A stretch of DNA of 64,000 bases. It comes from Bursaphelenchus xylophilus (taxonomy: Eukaryota; Nematoda; Chromadorea; Rhabditida; Aphelenchoididae). The position numbers and the translations under genes were made by a program. The notes beneath the pieces were generated by a model. The model worked only from the letters and a program-made list of their open reading frames with translations. It had not been told where the DNA came from and searched no databases. Where the stretch lies: positions 11,899,501 to 11,963,500 of the forward strand of contig CAJFCV020000005.1 of assembly GCA_904066235.2 (NCBI GenBank), written 5' to 3'. Positions 41,081-52,100 of this stretch are shown piece by piece (the first letter of the stretch is position 1; each line of letters starts with the position of its first letter).

Positions 41081-43766
41081 TTATGATGAGATTTCCTTGG
41101 GAAGGACGGTGATTTTGACCAGGTATTTATGCTTCACCTGGTCCGGGTTGAACACGACGAACTCGTCGTATTGGAAGGCCGAAGTTGTCGACTCGTCTTT
41201 GCGAAGCTCCATTCCGACTTCGATTGGCACTGTGTCCGGGTATTCGCTGGAAAAATGAAAGTTATCGTATTCTTTTACGGAGGAGATGGCTCAAGGTGAA
41301 AAAATGAGTCTGTCGGGAAAATAATGAGCACTCTGTTGCATCGAAGAAAATGAATTGTGTCGCGACAAAACCAAATTGCTTTCCACTTCAGCGACGCGAT
41401 TGTCGCAGCTACATTGTGCTCATTATTTTTCCGACAGACTGATATTCAATTTGGATGAAACCTGGCAGAAATTGAGACCCAGATTTTCAAATTGATGTGC
41501 TGTTTTATACTAGTCGCGGCGAAAAGTCCTTAGAATTTTTCGCGGCCCCCAAATCTCGTCGCACCCCGAAATGTTGATTTGTCGCGGGAATCGTGCGCGA
41601 CAATAAGGCAAAATCAACAAAATTGCACAGTGCAAAATGTGTTTTCGGGTGAATGCACAGTGCGGAGTCGCAGAAAATTCTAAGGACTTTTTGCCGCGAC
41701 TAGTACTGTCTTCCCTCTAAAAACCATCGCTTGCAATGGGACACCCTAGAAAACGCTGTCGAAAGTTCTATGCATGTCTACAATTTTAAAGAAAAAACTA
41801 GAAAGTCAACCTTAGAAAAAGCCCTATTTTCGCATAAAAAATTTCACAGGCCTTTAGAAGTCTGCTAATCCAAGACTTTAGTGTCTTTTATTTACTTTAA
41901 CGCCGCCAAAATCCTCTGCTATCGAATCAAGAGAGCTCGTTAAGTGTGGGGGTATAGCTCAGTGGTAGAGCAATCGACTGCAGATCGATAGGTCCCTGGT
42001 TCAAATCCGGGTGCCCCCTAGCGTCCTTTTTGCACATTTTGGGATAAAAATAGACTTTATACAGTAGACCTAACATAGCAATTTTAAAAATTCCTATATC
42101 AAGTCTTTTTTTTTCACAAAAAAAAACGTCAAAATCTCATAAAAATTAGGTTTTTGAGTTCTTTTTCACTTACAACTTCTCTGTTGGCCTGTGAATTCCT
42201 TTTCCATATACACTGGTCGCGTCTTGCATGAATTTCGAGATCGACTTCTCTGGCTTCGTTACCTCTTTTTGTTTGCCCAACGCGACTTCGGCAAGGATCA
42301 GGTATTGCGTTCCTTCTGGCGCGCTGATTTCCCCTTGATCAGCTTGCTCTGGCGCATCCTTTGCCTTGGGATTGGTGAGATTGGCGGCTTTGGAAGCGCA
42401 GTTCGTGAAGTAAATTCCTTTGCCAAATGCGGCTTTTTCCTGACAAAAATAAAAACTGAGGTTGAATTTGAAAAAAAACAAGATATTGTTAGAGTGGGGG
42501 ATCTTATCCATTAGCAAAAAATCTACCATTTTGCATTCGGGAAATATCAAAAATGTGGCAAAATGCTTCCCTCTCCAAGAGAAAAAACATTGTTTTGAAG
42601 GGCCCTTTTCCTTTTCCCTCACAAAAATAGCGGGCGCGCTTTTGAAATCGAAGTTTTTTCACTTGAAGAGGGAAGCATTTTGCCACATTTTTCATACTTC
42701 CCGGATGCAAAATGGTACGTTTTTTGTATGTAGTTTGATATGGTTTCTTACCGACTGAATCGCCTTTTTGTAGCCGTCCCTGAGCAGGTAATACACGTTT
42801 TCTTTTGGGGTTCCGTGGAAGAGGAGCTTGCTGAAAATTGTAAGGAAAAATAAGATTTTTATGGAGCGAAAGTTGTAAAAAATTTGTCATCGCGGCCCCG
42901 AAAACCGCTGAAATCTGAAAAAAATGATTTTTTGCACTGAAAAATGAGAATCGCTCGAAAAGAAAAAAAGAAAAAAATGCACTGTGCGAAGGTTTTTGGG
43001 TCAAAATGCACTGTGAAAAGCGATTTTTTCGCGATTTTGGGATAAAAATATACTTTATACAGCGGCGCGCCAAAACCGCATTGTGCAAATTTTGAGGACC
43101 TTTTGCCCAGAGTAGCAGAATGCCAAAAGTTTTATCAGTCTGTCGGGAAAATAACGGCGGATCGTCGCATCTCGGAATTGCCCATCATCGCTTTGCGACG
43201 GCTGCCGAAGCTGGAGATTTGGCGCGCGATAGCGGTGAGGCGAGACATTTTGATGCGACGATCCGCGTGATTTTCCCGACAGACTGATATTAGTCTGTCG
43301 GTAAAATAATGAGCACTCTGTCGCATCGAAAATCACATCGCCGCCGAGAAAATGAATTGTATCGCGACAAAATTAAATTGCGTTTCACTTCAGCGACACA
43401 ATGCGACATTTCTCACTGCCTTGCCGAGAGACTGGTATCTTCTAAAAAAATTATTTTTTTCCGACTTACTGATTAGTAACGGGCCCTTTGAAAGCCCCCG
43501 GTCTTTCGATATCATAGACAGCTTCGACTTTGATCGAATATCCGGTATGAGTTGGCCCATGGGTTGTGTTTACATATTCCTCGACGAAAGGAACCTGATC
43601 ATTGAACAAAAGCCCTCGGGCGACGTCGGATTTGCGGCCGTCGTTTGTTTTCAAAATGTCGTCGAGAACTTCGGCAATTCGAGGATCTGGAATTGGGTTT
43701 TTGGATGGTTCCTAAACTCGAGGTTGCTTACCGTTCATTGCAAATGGCCTTGAGAAATTGTGTTCG
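41081..43766 (-). CDS. Poly(ADP-ribose) polymerase, catalytic domain (5' part not found)
   Basis: ADP-ribosyltransferase using NAD+. Five minus-strand exons are supported: 43766-43732, 43686-43470, 42830-42752, 42439-42174, 41246-41081, all in frame, about 250 residues. Hallmarks: EEYVNTTHGPTHTGYSIKVE before the domain core, LLFHG (catalytic His), FGKGIYFTNCASKAA (catalytic Tyr), ILAEVALG, and YDEFVVFNPDQVKHKYLVK at the C-terminus with the catalytic Glu. The H-Y-E triad is therefore intact. The first supported exon starts in mid-codon after a TTTTTTAG acceptor, so more coding sequence must lie upstream, yet 43770-49100 shows no WGR or helical subdomain. The rest may lie beyond a long repeat-filled intron outside the window, or the gene may be a 5'-truncated copy. 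Introns contain repeats A and B and an antisense tRNA-Cys. Confidence 0.88.
41306..41444. repeat. Family A element, interior I (PARP last intron)
   Basis: Ends GAGTCTGTCGGGAAAATAAT and ATTATTTTTCCGACAGACTG. Confidence 0.82.
41509..41704. repeat. Family G foldback, copy 1 (PARP last intron)
   Basis: Ends ACTAGTCGCGGCGAAAAGTC and GACTTTTTGCCGCGACTAGT; contains CCCCGAAATGTTGATTTGTC and two GCACAGTGC palindromes. Confidence 0.82.
41948..42019 (+). tRNA. tRNA-Cys (GCA)
   Basis: Complete 72-nt cloverleaf: acceptor GGGGGTA paired with TGCCCCC plus discriminator T, D arm GCTC/GAGC, anticodon stem ATCGA/TCGAT with loop CTGCAGA (anticodon GCA), T arm CCTGG-TTCAAAT-CCGGG. A-box and B-box are intact and there is no intron. 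It lies in the last intron of the PARP gene on the opposite strand; a short T-run lies 3' of it (GCGTCCTTTTT). Confidence 0.97.
42497..42728. repeat. Family B element, right end lost (PARP intron)
   Basis: Left end GTGGGGGATCTTATCCATTA; the right arm stops at AATGGTACGTTTTTTG, shortly before the exon at 42752-42830. Confidence 0.75.
43134..43288. repeat. Family A element, interior II (PARP intron)
   Basis: Ends ATCAGTCTGTCGGGAAAATA and TTTTCCCGACAGACTGATA; interior GATCGTCGCATCTCGG. Confidence 0.83.
43290..43438. repeat. Family A element, interior I, head-to-tail with the previous copy
   Basis: Left end TTAGTCTGTCGGTAAAATAA directly follows the previous element; right end decayed to GCCGAGAGACTGG, 32 bp from the donor side of the PARP exon at 43470. 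Confidence 0.75.
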
Positions 43767-43800
43767 CTAAAAAATTAGAGTCAAATAGGAGGTCTATATT

Positions 43801-43951
43801 GGGCTGTCGCGAAAATCATGAGCACTCTGTAGCGTCAAAAATCGCATCGAAAATAAATCGTGTCGCGACAAAATTTCGAATTGATTTTTCACTTCAGCGA
43901 TGCGATGGGCGCAGCGACTTTGTGTTTACTATTTTGCCGACAGAATTATAC
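43801..43951. repeat. Family A element, interior I, diverged
   Basis: Ends GGCTGTCGCGAAAATCATGA and TTTACTATTTTGCCGACAG. Confidence 0.7.
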
Positions 43952-43974
43952 GTAATCAAAGAATCTCAATTTTA

Positions 43975-44818
43975 TCAGTCTGTCGGGAAAATAACGGCGG
44001 ATCGCTGATAAGTGAACAAAATGAGAATTTTTTTTTCATGCACTGTGCGAAAACAAAAGTTCACTTTCGCACGGTGCAGTTGTTTTTGTTTTTTTTTTTG
44101 ATCGCCGCTCACTTTATGACGTTTTTTCGCACAGTGCAAACGTCAAGAATCAAATTTTGCGACATGCACTGTGCAAGAACTAAAGTTCACTTTTGCACTG
44201 TGCAATTTTTTGTATTTTGCACGGTGCAATAGACCTTTTTGGGATGTCGCTCGGACCTTGACGTTTTTCGCACAGTGCAAACGCCAAGAACCATTTTTGC
44301 GACATGCACTGTGCAGAATCTAAGGTTCATTTTGCACTGCGCAATTTTCGGTTTTTCGCACGGTGCATTACGCTTTTTTGGGGCCGCACGCACCCTGACG
44401 TTTTTCGCACGGTGCAAACGCAAAAATCATTTCTGTGGCATGCACTGTGCGAAAACTAAAGTTCACTTTTGCACTGTGCAATAGGTTTTTTCCGGCTGAC
44501 GTTTTTTGCACGGTGCAAACGCAAAAAATAATTTCTGCGACATGCACTGTGCAAAAACATGAGTTCATTTTGCACTGTGCAAGTTTCGGTTTTTTGCACT
44601 GTGCAAAAGGCTTTTCGCTCGCACCCTGGGTTTTCGCACGGTGCAAACGCAAAAGGTAAGTTCTGCGACATGCAATGTGCGGAAACTAAAGTTCACTTTT
44701 GCACTGTGCAATTTTCGGTTTTTCGCACAGTGCAATAGGTTTTTTTCGGCTGTCGCTCGCACCCTGACGTTTTCGCACAGTGCAAACGCAAAAAAAAACT
44801 CCAGCGGCTTTGCGAACG
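43975..44818. repeat. Family D palindrome array, joined to an A half-element
   Basis: Starts with a family A left end (ATCAGTCTGTCGGGAAAATA) and then about six tandem units of 110-130 bp, each with GCACAGTGCAAACGC, GACATGCACTGTGC, TTTTGCACTGTGCAA and GCACGGTGCA. Right end CTCCAGCGGCTTTGCG is the family D terminus. Confidence 0.8.
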
Positions 44819-45589
44819 GGATTTCAAAGTTGCGCACGATTTTAAAACAAAATTTAAAAAAAAAATCTCAATTTTCCAGTCTTGAGATCTCAAAACTTCC
44901 AAGTTCAAAAGCACTAAAATCCCTATGATCTCCATATTTTATAGCCTTCAGAATGCCCATAATAACGATATGTGACACTTTTTTCACGTCTTAGCACGTT
45001 TTTCATATTTTTTAAAGGTTAAGAAAGGGGCGAAAAAACGGAAATCCATTGGAATTTGATTGATCCCCACGGACTGCAAAAACGTGAATGCCCGGAAAAA
45101 ATGCGACAGTTGCCAATGGGGATGACCTCAAAAAGAAAAATTTTTTTTTGATAAGTATGTGAGACTGAGAAAAACGAAAAGAATAATAAGTAAAAAAAAT
45201 GAATTGCAAAAAGGTTTTTTTTTGAAAAAAAATTTGTTTTGAACGAGTTCAAGTCAGTTGTCCTCTACAAGACCAGGCTGAAATGCTCTTCGAAGCGTCC
45301 CGGAAGTGGAAAAAAGTCTCTGTTGAACTATGAAATTTAGAAAACAGCAAAATTTTTCAATTTTCGCCAAGATTTAGGCCGGTAATTGAAATAAATAAGA
45401 TTGAATTGCCCTGAAAAACAAGAAATCTATTTTCGCCCAAAGTAATTATTCCAGCCATCTGAAAACTATATAAACCCTTTTTTCACAATGTCCCACATGT
45501 TCGAAAATCGAAAAAAATCAAAAAATGAATTGCTTTTCAAAGATTAAAACGAATTTTTTTAATTAATGAGCGGCCAAAAAATCTTGTTT

Positions 45590-45915
45590 TTTGCACAGTG
45601 CAGTCAAAAAAGTCGTGACATTTTTTCGCACAGTGCGGATAAAAAAGTTTTGGTTTTCGCACAGTGCGGTCAAAAAAGCCTCGATATTTTTTCGCACAGT
45701 GCAGATAAAAAAGTTTTGGTTTTTGCACAGTGCGGACCAAAAAAACGTCTTGACAGTTTTTCGCACAGTGCAGTCAAAAAAATCTTGATATTTTTTCGCA
45801 CGGTGCGGATAAAAAAGTTTTGGTTTTTGCACAGTGCAGACCAAAAAAAGTCTTGACATTTTTTTGCACAGTGCGCGACAAGTTTTTTGTGCGACGGCGC
45901 ACCGTGCACAACAAA
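45590..45915. repeat. GCACAGTGC tandem array
   Basis: Nine to ten palindromes spaced about 30-45 bp in alternating contexts: GCACAGTGCGGTCAAAAAAG and GCACAGTGCAGATAAAAAAG. All small ORFs rich in Cys, Ala, Leu, Lys and Asn here result from this periodicity. Confidence 0.8.
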
Positions 45916-45935
45916 CAGAGAGCCTGCCCCTTCTG

Positions 45936-46087
45936 TTTGTCGGGAAAATAATGACCACTCTTTCGCAACGAAAATCGCATGCCAAGAAAATAAAGGTAAT
46001 TGTGTCGCGACAAAATCAAATTGCTTTCCGCTTCAGCGACACGATTGATGCAGCGACAGTGCGTTCATTATTTTCCCGACAGACGGA
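45936..46087. repeat. Family A element, interior I
   Basis: Ends TGTTTGTCGGGAAAATAATG and CATTATTTTCCCGACAGACG. Confidence 0.8.
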
Positions 46088-46089
46088 TA

Positions 46090-46903
46090 ATTGGTTAAAA
46101 ACATCGAAAAACGAATTTTTAGCCCAAAGTAATTATTCCCTCAGCCATCTGAAAATTATATAAACCCTCTTTTCAGAATGTCCCAGATGTCTGAAAATTG
46201 AAAAAAATCAAAAAACTGAACCATTTTTCAGAGCTTTAACGAGTGTTTTTGCTGAACGGCCAAAAAAATTGCTGACATTTTTGGGCACAGTGCGGAAAAC
46301 AAAATGTTTGAAAATCGAAAAAAAATCAAAAATCAAAAAAAATGGATCGCTTTTCAAAGATTAACCAAGCCTTTCCAAGGTTTTTCCCCTGCACGCTCTC
46401 AATTTGAACCCCCGACCTCAAGAAGCGGCAAAAAACCGCTTCGACGACAGCCGTTCACCTTTTCCGGCCCGCCGATGTTTGGCCCGCGGGCATGATTTGA
46501 TTGATTATTGGGATGGAGCGGAAAAATCGCCCCAAAAAATTCCAAGCTCTTGAAAAGTTTTTGGGCCGATCGGCCGTTTTCAAGGGGCTTCGAGGTCTTC
46601 GAAAAATATGAAGACGATATCCGATCCGCACCGGCTTTATGGCTCACGGTGGGCGTGTGTAGGTGTTGCGAGCAGATGGGTTTGACAAACAGAACGGGAG
46701 AAAACATGACAAATTATGAACGCGGAGACGGAGGGGGATGTTAATTCGGATTTATGGATAATGTCTGGATTGGAATTGAAGGCTTTCATAAGCTCAAAGA
46801 TGCTCTAAAAACCAGCATGGCTTTGAGAAGATGATAAAAAATCAAATGTTATAGTAGAAGATGGAAAAAATCAAATGTTCTCAAAGCACGGAGAAGAATC
46901 AAT
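46090..46903. other. Intergenic sequence between repeats
   Basis: 46115-46200 repeats 45435-45520 almost word for word (CCAAAGTAATTATTCC, ATATAAACCCT), so a local duplication spans the D array. 46380-46740 is more GC-rich with an open frame on each strand (102 and 78 codons), neither recognised. Confidence 0.45.
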
Positions 46904-47000
46904 TATCAGTCTGTCGGGAAAATAATGAGCGCTCTGTCGCATCAAAAACTGCATCGTCACCGAGAAAAAATTGAATTCTGTCGCGGCAACAGCAAACAGA
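46904..47000. repeat. Family A half-element
   Basis: Left end ATCAGTCTGTCGGGAAAATA and half of interior I, ending at GTCGCGGCAACAGC. Confidence 0.7.
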
Positions 47001-47112
47001 GGCCCGGCAGAGCCATTGAATGCTCGGCGGATTCTCAGCGGAGACTAAAGATCAATCACTTTTTTCTGAGACTTGCAAATTGTGATAAGGGAATATTTCA
47101 TAGGATAATGTT

Positions 47113-47274
47113 CTATCAGTCTGTCGGGAAAATAATGAGCGCTCTGTCGCATCGAAAATCGCATTGTCGCCGGAAAAATAAATTGCGTCGCGGCGGAATC
47201 AAATCGCCTTTCACTTCAGCGACACGATCCGCCCAGCGACAATGTGCTCATTATTTTTCCGACAGCCTGATCAA
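47113..47274. repeat. Family A element, interior I
   Basis: Ends ATCAGTCTGTCGGGAAAATA and ATTATTTTTCCGACAGCCTG. Confidence 0.82.
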
Positions 47275-47352
47275 TGTTGATGATGCTTGGAAGAAATCGA
47301 GACCGAATTTCATTTCACCAATCCTTATGTAGGCCATGAGGATTCGTAAACT

Positions 47353-48806
47353 ATCAGTCTGTCGGGAAAATAATGTGGATTTGTCCGGACAGTGTCTCGC
47401 CTCGTCTCATCCCCGGAGCAAATCCCCGTTGCGGCTAGCTGTTTCAAAGCGGTGATGAGCGATTCCAAGGCCCGACAACTCCACATTACAGGGTGATTCA
47501 AAAAAAATGGACACTTTTCTTTCTTCGATTTCTCTTGGCTTTGAATGTTTCTCGGAAAAAGATACACATGGCATGAAACTACTACGTTATGTGTACATAT
47601 TCATTGCAAAAATTGTTCGCTGGCTGCAAAAGTTGCCGACATATGGTTGCTTAAAACTTGCCGGGACAGCGCACCCATTCCCGCGGCGAAATTTGGAAAC
47701 TTTTCGTTCCTAAATGTCTTAAGGGTTTAACAGAGACGTTCTGAGCGGCCTCAGCGAAACACAGACACCTATTCTCTAGGACATTCTGAGGATTTAATCC
47801 AGGTCTTTCAGACAATGAAAAATCAGAGGCCAAAAGTTAGACAACCAGCGAGAGAAAATCAACGCTCATTTGGGCGCTTTTTGAAAAACTTAGCTCTGCC
47901 GAACGTGGGAAAAGTTTTTGGACCAATTCCATTTGTACCACGTTTACTGCTCTATTGTGAGTATATTAAACGCATTTTAAACAATAGTAACCTTCAGTTG
48001 GCAAAACTGCAAGCAAAATTTCGACTTTTTTGACTTTTTGATGGGTCATCGCAATGATACTTGGATTCTGATGGCTAGGTTTGTTCAAATTAACAGAGAC
48101 CAATTTAAAATTGAAGAACGGACTTATATCACTATCGTATAAATGCAACTTGTCATAGTTGTGCGGCTTGTTGAAGAAAGCCAATAAAAAAGTAAAATTT
48201 TTCTGGTCAAAAAATATCGGCGTCTCTGGGTATAGCCGGCTAAACTTTTATAAGCCCAGTGCATGGCTAATGCTAGCTACAGTCAAATCAACTGCTGAAC
48301 CATGTAAAGCAATGTTAAATGTCTTACACAAATCACTTTTTGCCGTTAATAGCACAAGCCAGGCCGCCCTGCTAAGTTTTGAAACCCGATCATCCCAAAA
48401 ATCCAGAACTATCTGGATGGGTCTCTTGTGGATCACGTTGCGAACTGCAGGAGCGTTATTAATACAATATTGTCAGCGTTTTCGCTTCTCGAGATTCCCC
48501 TTAGTATCTTAATAAACAGCCAACACGCAGTTTTTAGCTGGCTGTAAGAATTCAGCCCGTTAAAGACTTTTGGACCCGCAAAATTTTTGGAAAATTTGGT
48601 CAGAATATGGGCTGACCTAGTATTTTGGCTCGTACAAGCCGTTCAGCAAAAATATTTTAAAAATTGAAATAGGTGTCATGAAGCAGGATCGTTGACGATT
48701 TCAAGACTATTTTTCTTTCCACCGACTACGGTATTCGTGGTGGGATACACCAACTTCAAAAGTTGTCCATTTTTTTTGAATCACCCTGTATTTTCCCGAC
48801 AGACTC
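47353..48806. repeat. Family A element, interior II, interrupted by a mariner-type element
   Basis: Left part ATCAGTCTGTCGGGAAAATA to CTCCACATTA, right part TATTTTCCCGACAGACTC. Removing 47489-48788 and one TA restores the normal junction CACATTATTTTCCCG. Confidence 0.88.
47489..48788. mobile_element. Mariner-type transposon, decayed
   Basis: 1300 bp, ends CAGGGTGATTCAAAAAAAAT and its complement, TA duplicated on both sides (47487-47488, 48789-48790). Open frames up to 117 codons occur on both strands, but stops interrupt them and no catalytic motif can be read with confidence. Terminal sequence and TA target assign it to the Tc1/mariner group. Confidence 0.82.
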
Positions 48807-49114
48807 TCCAAAGCTAGATTGTATGCATTTTAATAATATCATGGTATTTATTATACATATTTCCAACATATCGAAGCATTACAATTTAATCCTCAAAAAG
48901 GGTTTTCTGCATATTTTTCAAAGCATATTCACCGATGCCTCGTCAAATGTTTTGACACCTCACTTTTCATATATTATATTTTACAATCGAAATTCTCAAT
49001 CAATCCACAAAAAAATTGAAATTTCCCTTGAACTGCATGATTCACAGCGCTGATGAAACAAAATCCCATGTGATTGTGGCTTGAGTCAGCGTTGGCAATC
49101 TTCTTTTCCTTTTT

Positions 49115-52100
49115 ATGGGCCGCTTGCCCGAGCGACAAATTATTAGCATGCTCGGGTTTTGGCCCCTAATTTTCTTATTTTTCTTGGATTCTGTTGATGG
49201 TGATGTAGTCGAGAGCAATGCTGGAAACCTCTCTCCGTTCTGTAAATACGCCGAAGCCGTTGTTGGAGCTGTGGCGCCAAGGCCGTTGCCGGAAGAGACC
49301 GCGCTCGGATTGATAGTGGGAAATTTTGACGAAGAGGAGACTGTAAGTTGCGGAATCATCTTGACTGCAAAGGGCGTGATTTTTGTCTTCATACAAAGTT
49401 TTATTTCCAACTGAAGAATTGCCAGTTTGTCGGGAAAATAACGCGTATGGGTCGCGGCAAAATGTCCCGCTTTTCACTGTACCTTCAGTCGAGGTTAGCC
49501 GTCGCAAAACGATGATGAGCGATTTCAAGGCACGGCGAATCCATAATATTTTCCCGACAGGCCAATATTAGACATAATACCCGCGACTTACTGTTGTAAA
49601 ATTTCGATAATTACACTCTTTCTTCTGCACGCGCCGCTGCGAATATCGACTAGGCCCGGCCCAAGAGCTCGATTAACAATGCGAACAGCTTAAAACAGAG
49701 TTTTTTACAAACTGAAGCTTCCCTCCAAGAGGCCCGGACATTGTTGCAACGACCATCACTAAATTTCTTGAAACTTGGCCAGTGAAGGGGATAGACATGC
49801 TGACAAAAAGCGATATCGGGTTTTGCAAAATTTCATCCATTCCGGGATTACTGTAGCATTTTGTATTTTATAAAGAGCGGTTGTCGTGGGCCGGGTGATG
49901 GCTCTATGAGTCCAAAACTTTTTGTGTGGCTGTTTTCGACCATGGCCAACATTTTCCTAACTGAAACATTTTTTGTATCTCTTCATTTTTTGGTAGTGTA
50001 ACCCTCAAGATACCATATCGGTTACTGTTAAAAATAGGAAAGAGTTTGACCAGTTTTTCAGCGTGATTATAAAGGTTGGACACACTCTCTCAAAAATAAG
50101 ACAAAAAATCCAGGAGAAAGTTTCCATTTTTTTGCCGCACCCTGTAGAGTCCCGAGAGTTATTGCAGGCCCCGCTGGGCTCTGAAATCCGGGCATGGCCC
50201 GGCTTTTAACCCTGCCTACCCTGACTTATCGTTCAATTTTCAGTGGAAGCCTTATCTCACCCCATGGGCGACCGCCGTAACCATCATCGTCATTCTCCCC
50301 CTCCTCTTTGTCCTCAGTTATTTGGTCTATCGTTGCGTCGCTTGCTGTCTTTCCTCGGACTCGAAACCAAAGCGAAAGATCGGACTGAAGAATGCCCTCA
50401 ACGCTCTGCTACTAATCCTCACTGTGCTTGTCATTGCCTTTGCTGCAATTGCAGCTTATGGAATTATCACAGCGACAGACTCAGCGAACAGAATGGGCAA
50501 TGCCGTCGAAAGTTTTGCGGACGAGACCCGCCATTATGTCCAGGAAAATTGCGCGGTAAGGTTTTTTTGTGCAAATTTGTTTACGCCTTCGAAAACATTA
50601 CTTTTAGGCCCTCGAAAATATGGTAGGTGTCGAGACAAATATCACATCACTCTTGGAGAAAATCTCCAAGAGTTTTCACGAAGCTGTGGCGGATATGAAA
50701 CACACACTTGACGTGAGACATGCTCCTCTAGTTGAAAAGTTCCAGATGAGTAAGTTCTGTGGACGCGGACGTGAAATTGTACAGTAAAATATTGACTCTG
50801 TCGGGAAAATATTGCGGATTCTTCGCGGCTATTATAGAAATCCCCCATTATCGCTGTGCGACGGCTGGTCGCTTTATTGGTGCGCGACTGCGACACGCCG
50901 AGACTTTTGCCGCGACATATCCACATTATTTTCCCGACAGACTGACGTCAAGAGCAAACTCATTTCAGTCGTTTCAAAAATTGAAGCCAAACAAGACGAC
51001 CTTGCCACCTTGGTAAAATTTTTCGACTATTATCGAAACGACATGCCTGCACTTATCGTATGTTACTTTCTAGTGATTTTCGAGGGTGTATATGTTTTCC
51101 AGAACGCCACCGATCCTCTGCTGCCATATATCCGGAAAATGAGCGAGATTCGACAGATAACGCCGCGGGATACATTCAACCAAAAAGTGGACCAAATGTT
51201 GGAAAATATTGTTGCCTTGGTCGACAGGCGATTGAACGGTATGTTCAAATGTGGCCTCAACAAGGCTCATTTATGGTCGTTTTTGTTCAGAAATAGCCCC
51301 TAAAGTCCAGCAAAATCTCACTGGGAGACTGAACGGTTATCTAGCTGGTGTTTGCTCCTCGGTTGACCAACTAACACAGCCTCTCAAGGAACTTAAAAAT
51401 GAGTATGAAGAGCGAGTCGAGCCGCACATTGTCTACCCGTAAGCTTAACCTGAATTTTGTCAACACATCTTCAGCTACTACGTCGTATTGGCAACTGCCG
51501 CTGTTTTGTTGGCTGTCGCCCTTGTCAGCTTCAGTGGGATCGGATACAGTTTTATTGTGACTAATCGGAAGGCAGATTCTGAAGGAAGCAAGTCCGCTGG
51601 ACCGAAATGGCTTTATAATTTGTAAGTTTGACACGTTTGTTGTGCCAAGTTGGTCTTGCATGTTTATGCACCTTATGAAAATACAATCAGTGTATTCTGA
51701 TGTAGCAAAATTCATATCAGATTGCAAAAGCCCTAAAAATACTAAATTACGGCTGCTAATTCAACATCACCTATACTTCCGACATGATTGAGTGCGTTTA
51801 CAAAAAAATTTTCCATTCATTTCTTCAGTTATGTTTTTGCTAGCAAGCGCAATTTATTGTACCCGGCCCGTCTCGAATTTTGTTTGGCCCGGCCTGGAAG
51901 CCATGTCTAGGCATGGCCCACGTCAATCCAAAATAGAAGAAAAATTTTCCCGCCCCTTTTTGGCGATTCGTTCAAAACGAAATGTCACTATCCGATAAAA
52001 AGCATTTTCTTATCTTTATTCTTCCTTTTCGAGAAAAAGCAATTATTTCGGGCGAAAAAAGGTGCCGATAATTTCGTGACATTTCGCCTCTCTTTTAAAT

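Noticed and set aside
42504..43088. 194-codon minus-strand ORF
   Set aside because: It runs through a family B repeat and across PARP exon 42752-42830 in a frame other than the PARP frame.
45590..45915. Possible CRISPR array
   Set aside because: Regular short repeats with spacers, but the spacers are also repeats, the repeat is a 9-bp palindrome, and the genome is clearly eukaryotic.
45563..45985. ORFs with repeating CALCKNQNFF-type peptides, resembling a repeat protein
   Set aside because: The periodicity comes from the GCACAGTGC array read in frame; several frames and both strands are open equally.
46390..46460. Possible tRNA-like sequence on the minus strand (GGGGGTTCAAATTGAG)
   Set aside because: It has a B-box-like motif but no consistent cloverleaf or A-box.
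50101..50150. Transposon end CACCCTGTAG
   Set aside because: No matching left terminus was found nearby, so an element cannot be delimited.
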